Source: Oscillospiraceae bacterium (lineage in GTDB: Bacteria > Bacillota > Clostridia > Oscillospirales > Ruminococcaceae). Taken from it: a stretch of 64,000 nt of DNA. Made by a program: the position numbers and the translations under genes. The stretch lies in contig JAJQBX010000021.1 in assembly GCA_021203065.1 (NCBI GenBank), positions 256,514-320,513 on the forward strand, given 5' to 3'. The notes below the pieces were generated by a model. The model was not told where the DNA came from. It did no database searches and worked only from the letters and a program-made list of their open reading frames with translations. Within the stretch, counting starts at the first letter, position 1, and the number at the start of each line of letters is the position of its first letter. Of this stretch, positions 60,472 to 64,000 are shown piece by piece.

Positions 60472-61674
60472 ATGTACAACAAAAAAGAATGCGTTGCGAT
60501 GCTTTTGGCAGGCGGACAGGGATCAAGACTGTACGCACTGACAAAGAACGTAGCCAAGCCCGCCGTACCCTATGGAGGCAAGTACAGAATCATCGATTTC
60601 CCGCTGTCAAACTGTGTCAACTCCGGTATCGACACAGTGGGTGTATTGACTCAGTATCAGCCGCTCGTTCTGAACGACTATATCGGCAACGGACAGGCAT
60701 GGAACCTCGACAGGATCCATGGTGGCGTGCATATCCTGCCGCCTTATCAGTCAAGCTCTGGTGCGCAGTGGTATGAGGGCACAGCCAATGCCATCTACCA
60801 GAACCTGTCATTCATCGACAGATACGACCCCGAGTATGTCGTAATCCTCTCCGGTGACCACATCTACAAGATGGACTATTCAAAGATGCTCAGCTTCCAT
60901 AAAGAGAAAGACGCAGTCTGCACAATAGCGGTTCTGGACGTTGAGTATGAGGAAGCCTTCCGCTTTGGAATCATGTCCGTCGACGAGGACAACGCAATAA
61001 CCAAGTTCGTTGAAAAGCCTAAAGTACCTGAGAGCACTCTCGCTTCAATGGGCATCTACATATTCTCCTATCCCACTCTCAAGAAGTATCTGACTGAGAA
61101 CGAGATGGACGAGACCGCCACGAAGGACTTCGGCAAGAACATCATTCCTGCACTTCTCGAAAACAAGGAAAGACTCTATGCCTACAGATTCGAGGGCTAC
61201 TGGAAGGATGTCGGAACGATAGACAGTCTCTGGGAAGCAAATATGGATCTTCTCAGCCCGACAGTTTCACTCGATCTCTATGACCCGAGCTGGAAGATCT
61301 ACTCGAATAACGATTCCCGTGCACCCCACATCATCGGTAAGAATGCGAAAATCCAGAATTCAATGGTAACCACCGGTTGCGTTATCGACGGTGCAGTTGA
61401 ATTCTCGATGATTTCCGGCGGAGTCACAATCGAAGAGGGCGCAGTCGTAACCGATTCAATTCTCATGCCCGGCGCAACAGTAAAGAAGGGCGCAGTGGTT
61501 GAGTATTCGATTGTCGGCGAATCGAGCGTTGTCGAGTCGGGCGCGCATATCGGCGCAAGACCCGAAACGGTGGAGAACAAGGACGAGTGGGGCGTAGCTG
61601 TCGTCGGTCACGACGTGACAGTCAGCTCCGGCAGTGTCGTCAAACCCAAAGAGATTATCTCTGCCGATATATAA
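60472..61674 (+). CDS. glgC: Glucose-1-phosphate adenylyltransferase, catalytic subunit
   Basis: A 400-residue enzyme making ADP-glucose from glucose-1-phosphate and ATP, the committed step of glycogen synthesis. The nucleotide motif [20 protein letters not shown] is intact, followed by [28 protein letters not shown] (metal Asp) and FVEKPK, and a C-terminal left-handed beta helix. It forms a complex with GlgD. Confidence 0.96.
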   Translation: MYNKKECVAMLLAGGQGSRLYALTKNVAKPAVPYGGKYRIIDFPLSNCVNSGIDTVGVLTQYQPLVLNDYIGNGQAWNLDRIHGGVHILPPYQSSSGAQWYEGTANAIYQNLSFIDRYDPEYVVILSGDHIYKMDYSKMLSFHKEKDAVCTIAVLDVEYEEAFRFGIMSVDEDNAITKFVEKPKVPESTLASMGIYIFSYPTLKKYLTENEMDETATKDFGKNIIPALLENKERLYAYRFEGYWKDVGTIDSLWEANMDLLSPTVSLDLYDPSWKIYSNNDSRAPHIIGKNAKIQNSMVTTGCVIDGAVEFSMISGGVTIEEGAVVTDSILMPGATVKKGAVVEYSIVGESSVVESGAHIGARPETVENKDEWGVAVVGHDVTVSSGSVVKPKEIISADI

Positions 61675-61688
61675 GGAGGAAGCGAAAA

Positions 61689-62816
61689 ATGAGCTATAAT
61701 ATGACAAATGTATTGGGCATTATCTTCGCAAATTCCCATGATGAGGCTCTTCCCGAGCTTGCATCAAACCGCACAATGGCTTCTGTGCCTTTCGGCGGCA
61801 GATTCCGTCTTATCGACTTCCAGCTTTCAAGCATGGTCAACTCAGGAATGTCGACGGTAGGAATCATCACAAAGTCAAACTATGAGTCGCTTCTTGACCA
61901 TATCGGCTCTGCAAGATACTGGGATCTTGCCCGTTCCTACGGCGGTCTCACAATTCTTCCGCCATATGGAAATATCGACTCCGGACTTTATGTCGGAAAG
62001 CTCGAAGCTCTCAGGGGAGCATTAGGCTACATCAAGAAGACCGGCTGTGAGTATGTAATTCTCGCCGACGGAAACGTTGTCCTCAATGCTGATTATTCGA
62101 AGATTATCGAGGAGCACATCGAGTCGGGTGCTGACATCACCTGCGTCGCTTCAACCGGCAACTATTCCGCTTCCGAAACCGCAGATGCCGTTGCTTTCGA
62201 GACCGATGCCACCGGCAGAGTCAAGGAAACAATCATAAACTGCGCAAAGGCTGGCAAGTACACCTTGGGTCTCAACATCCATATCCTTTCAACCGCACTC
62301 CTTGAGAGCCTCGTTATGGATCTCACCCCGAGAGGAAAGAATGTCTTCGACCGTGACGTTCTGCAGGCTAAGGCAGGCAAACTCAACATCCGTGTTCACG
62401 AGTACACCGGCTACTACAGCAGAATCCACGATTTCGAGAGCTACTATGCTGAAAACATGAAGCTTTTAGATCCCGAGAACTTAGGAAAGCTTATCCTGAA
62501 GAAGAGACCTGTTTACACCAAGGTTCGTGACGATGCACCGTCTAAGTATGGTCTTGACAGCTCTGTCAACAACTCTCTCGTCGCAGATGGCTGTGTCATC
62601 GACGGCGTTGTTGAGAATTCCATCCTCTTCAGAGGCGTAAAGATTGCAAAGGGCGCAGTCGTCAAGAATTGCATCCTCATGCAGGACACCTCCATCGGCA
62701 AGCAGACCGTCATCTCCAACATCATTACCGATAAGGACGTTGTTATAGGCGACGAATTGAGAATCGCATCCGCTGTCGGAAGCCCTCTCTATATCGGCAA
62801 GAAGAGAGTCCTCTGA
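61689..62816 (+). CDS. glgD: GlgD, regulatory paralogue of GlgC
   Basis: A 375-residue GlgC relative. The GGxGxRL pyrophosphorylase motif is replaced (IIFANSHDEALPELASNRTM) while FGGRFRLIDFQLSSMVNSG and the beta-helix end remain, the mark of GlgD, a non-catalytic subunit that raises GlgC activity in Firmicutes. It starts 14 nt after glgC with AAGGAGG (ATG 61689). Confidence 0.95.
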   Translation: MSYNMTNVLGIIFANSHDEALPELASNRTMASVPFGGRFRLIDFQLSSMVNSGMSTVGIITKSNYESLLDHIGSARYWDLARSYGGLTILPPYGNIDSGLYVGKLEALRGALGYIKKTGCEYVILADGNVVLNADYSKIIEEHIESGADITCVASTGNYSASETADAVAFETDATGRVKETIINCAKAGKYTLGLNIHILSTALLESLVMDLTPRGKNVFDRDVLQAKAGKLNIRVHEYTGYYSRIHDFESYYAENMKLLDPENLGKLILKKRPVYTKVRDDAPSKYGLDSSVNNSLVADGCVIDGVVENSILFRGVKIAKGAVVKNCILMQDTSIGKQTVISNIITDKDVVIGDELRIASAVGSPLYIGKKRVL

Positions 62817-62829
62817 TTGAAAGGAAACG

Positions 62830-64000
62830 GTGATTGAATTGAAAATTCTATATTGTGCCTCGGAAGCACTCCCGTATGTGGCATCAGGCGGTCTTGCAGA
62901 TGTCGCTGGCTCGCTTCCCAAGGCACTCTGCGAAGCAGGACAGGACGCAAGAGTAGTCCTCCCTCTCTATGGTACAATCAAGCAGGAGCTGAGGGACAGC
63001 CTTGAGTATGTCACAAACTTCTTCGTTCCTGTATCGTGGAGAAGCCAGTATTGCGGCGTCTTCAAGGGCGAAGCGGCAGGAGTTACATACTATCTCCTCG
63101 ACAACGAGTACTACTTCAAGCGTAACACCATCTATGGTCACTATGACGATGCCGAGAGATTTGCTTTCTTCTCAAGAGCGATCTTGGAGCTCATCAAGCA
63201 TATTGATTTCAAGCCGGATATTCTCAACTGCAACGACTGGCAGACGGCTCTTACTCCCGTTTACTATAACCTCTTCTACAGAGGCGAGGAGGGAATGGGA
63301 AATATCAAGACTGTTTTCACCATCCACAATATCCAGTATCAGGGCAAATACGGCATGGAGCTTGTTTCCGACCTCCTCGGAATCCCCGATTATGCAAGAG
63401 GAATCGTTGAGTACGACAACTGCTGCAACTTCATGAAGGGCGCATTCGAGGTCGCTGACAAGATCACAACCGTTTCCCCGACCTATGCTTGGGAAATCCT
63501 CAACCCATACTTCTCTCACGGTCTCGACCCGGTTCTCTGGAGCAAGCAGTATAAGCTCACCGGCTTCCTTAACGGTATAGATCAGGACATCTATAATCCC
63601 GAAACCGACCCGGTGCTTGCGGCTAACTACAGTGTTAACGACAAGTCAGGAAAGGCTGTCTGCAAGAAAGCAATACTCGAAGAATTCGGTCTTCCCGACG
63701 GAAAAGAGCCTGTTATGGGCATAGTCACAAGACTTGCCTCCCACAAGGGAGTTGACCTCATCAAGAGAGTTTTCGAGGACATGGTTCACCTTGGCTACAA
63801 GTTTGTAATCCTCGGCTCAGGCGAGAAGCAGTATGAAGACTTCTTCCGTGAAATGGCATACAGGTATCCGGACAGGGTAGGCGTGAAAATCGGCTTCATC
63901 CCCGATGTTGCGCACAGAATCTATGCTGGTGCTGACATGTTCCTTATGCCCTCCCAGAGCGAGCCCTGTGGCTTGGCTCAGATGGTAGCATTACGTTATG
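62830..64000 (+). CDS. glgA: Glycogen synthase, N-terminal part (cut by window edge)
   Basis: 390 visible codons of a GT5 glycogen synthase that transfers glucose from ADP-glucose to the growing chain. It reads LKILYCASEALPYVASGGLA then DVAGSLPKAL, with CNDWQTALTPVY, TVFTIHNIQYQGKYG, TTVSPTYAWEI, GIVTRLASHKGVDLIK and MPSQSEPCGLAQMVALRY at the edge. The start is probably GTG 62830 (AAAGGA 5 nt upstream); TTG 62839 is the alternative. No stop within the window. Confidence 0.95.
   Translation, partial: MIELKILYCASEALPYVASGGLADVAGSLPKALCEAGQDARVVLPLYGTIKQELRDSLEYVTNFFVPVSWRSQYCGVFKGEAAGVTYYLLDNEYYFKRNTIYGHYDDAERFAFFSRAILELIKHIDFKPDILNCNDWQTALTPVYYNLFYRGEEGMGNIKTVFTIHNIQYQGKYGMELVSDLLGIPDYARGIVEYDNCCNFMKGAFEVADKITTVSPTYAWEILNPYFSHGLDPVLWSKQYKLTGFLNGIDQDIYNPETDPVLAANYSVNDKSGKAVCKKAILEEFGLPDGKEPVMGIVTRLASHKGVDLIKRVFEDMVHLGYKFVILGSGEKQYEDFFREMAYRYPDRVGVKIGFIPDVAHRIYAGADMFLMPSQSEPCGLAQMVALRY

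Overview
The window comes from a spore-forming, Gram-positive, saccharolytic anaerobe of the Clostridia, most likely the Ruminococcaceae/Oscillospiraceae. The evidence is gene content: cotJABC and a SpoIIE-type phosphatase (sporulation), an [FeFe]-hydrogenase (anaerobic fermentation), a GH9 glycosidase, uronate isomerase and a fucose/arabinose-type isomerase (plant polysaccharide use), a glgB-glgC-glgD-glgA cluster with the Firmicutes GlgC/GlgD pair, and lipoproteins in place of periplasmic proteins. Most promoters are near-consensus sigma-A type with a 17-bp spacer, and starts are set by AGGAGG-like sites with frequent TTG or GTG initiation. No rRNA, CRISPR array, prophage, IS transposase or replication origin was seen.

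Layout. 1-4.7 kb: the pyruvate kinase start, a sugar isomerase, an AbrB antitoxin beside a gutted PIN toxin, tRNA-Leu and tRNA-Gly followed by palindromic repeats, and a sigma/anti-sigma pair. 4.7-9.8 kb (minus strand): five overlapping genes, lrp, aminotransferase, ispE, radical SAM and an ABC half-transporter. 9.9-15.7 kb: a short independent transcript, then two ABC half-transporters with unusual cytosolic N-terminal modules flanking a DUF1854 gene. 15.7-24 kb: a RelE/ParE-type toxin-antitoxin pair, an rRNA/tRNA methyltransferase, GH9, a PadR/HAAS/DUF4097 envelope module, an orphan MFP lipoprotein, thymidine kinase and an SDR. 23.9-26.8 kb: a large secreted SGNH/beta-helix protein. 27-32 kb: a four-gene Gld-type ABC-2 operon. 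32-35 kb: an SsuABC-like importer with its own Crp/Fnr regulator. 35-40.2 kb: an ABC exporter with a possible tiny peptide gene, a surface protein behind a structured leader, a 42-aa peptide gene, a Thr-rich lipoprotein and a Myb/SANT-like protein. 40.3-44 kb: a two-gene NAD(P)H-linked [FeFe]-hydrogenase. 44-50.5 kb: two AraC regulators, an ABC-F protein, uronate isomerase and a RadC-like protein. 50.6-54.7 kb: a BlaI/MecI repressor with two M56 (BlaR1-like) sensors and a lipoprotein related to one sensor domain. 54.7-58.3 kb: a DUF4160/DUF2442 pair, cotJABC and SpoIIE. 58.4-64 kb: glycogen synthesis, cut by the window end.

How the genes work together: sugar and uronate entry (fucose-type isomerase, UxaC, GH9) feeds glycolysis (pyruvate kinase) or glycogen storage (GlgCDAB), and excess reductant can leave as H2 through the flavoprotein/HydA pair. 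Much of the rest is envelope biology: ABC machines, surface proteins, and PadR-, sigma- and BlaI-controlled stress modules.

Two families of short palindromic repeats sit between genes and often double as terminators. The points I find most worth a second look are the DUF1854 and dual zinc-ribbon ABC locus (10.2-15.6 kb), the leader RNA that can hide the ribosome site at 37.4 kb, the small peptide genes at 36.97-37.04 and 39.1 kb, and the sensor-domain duplication in the BlaI/M56 locus.
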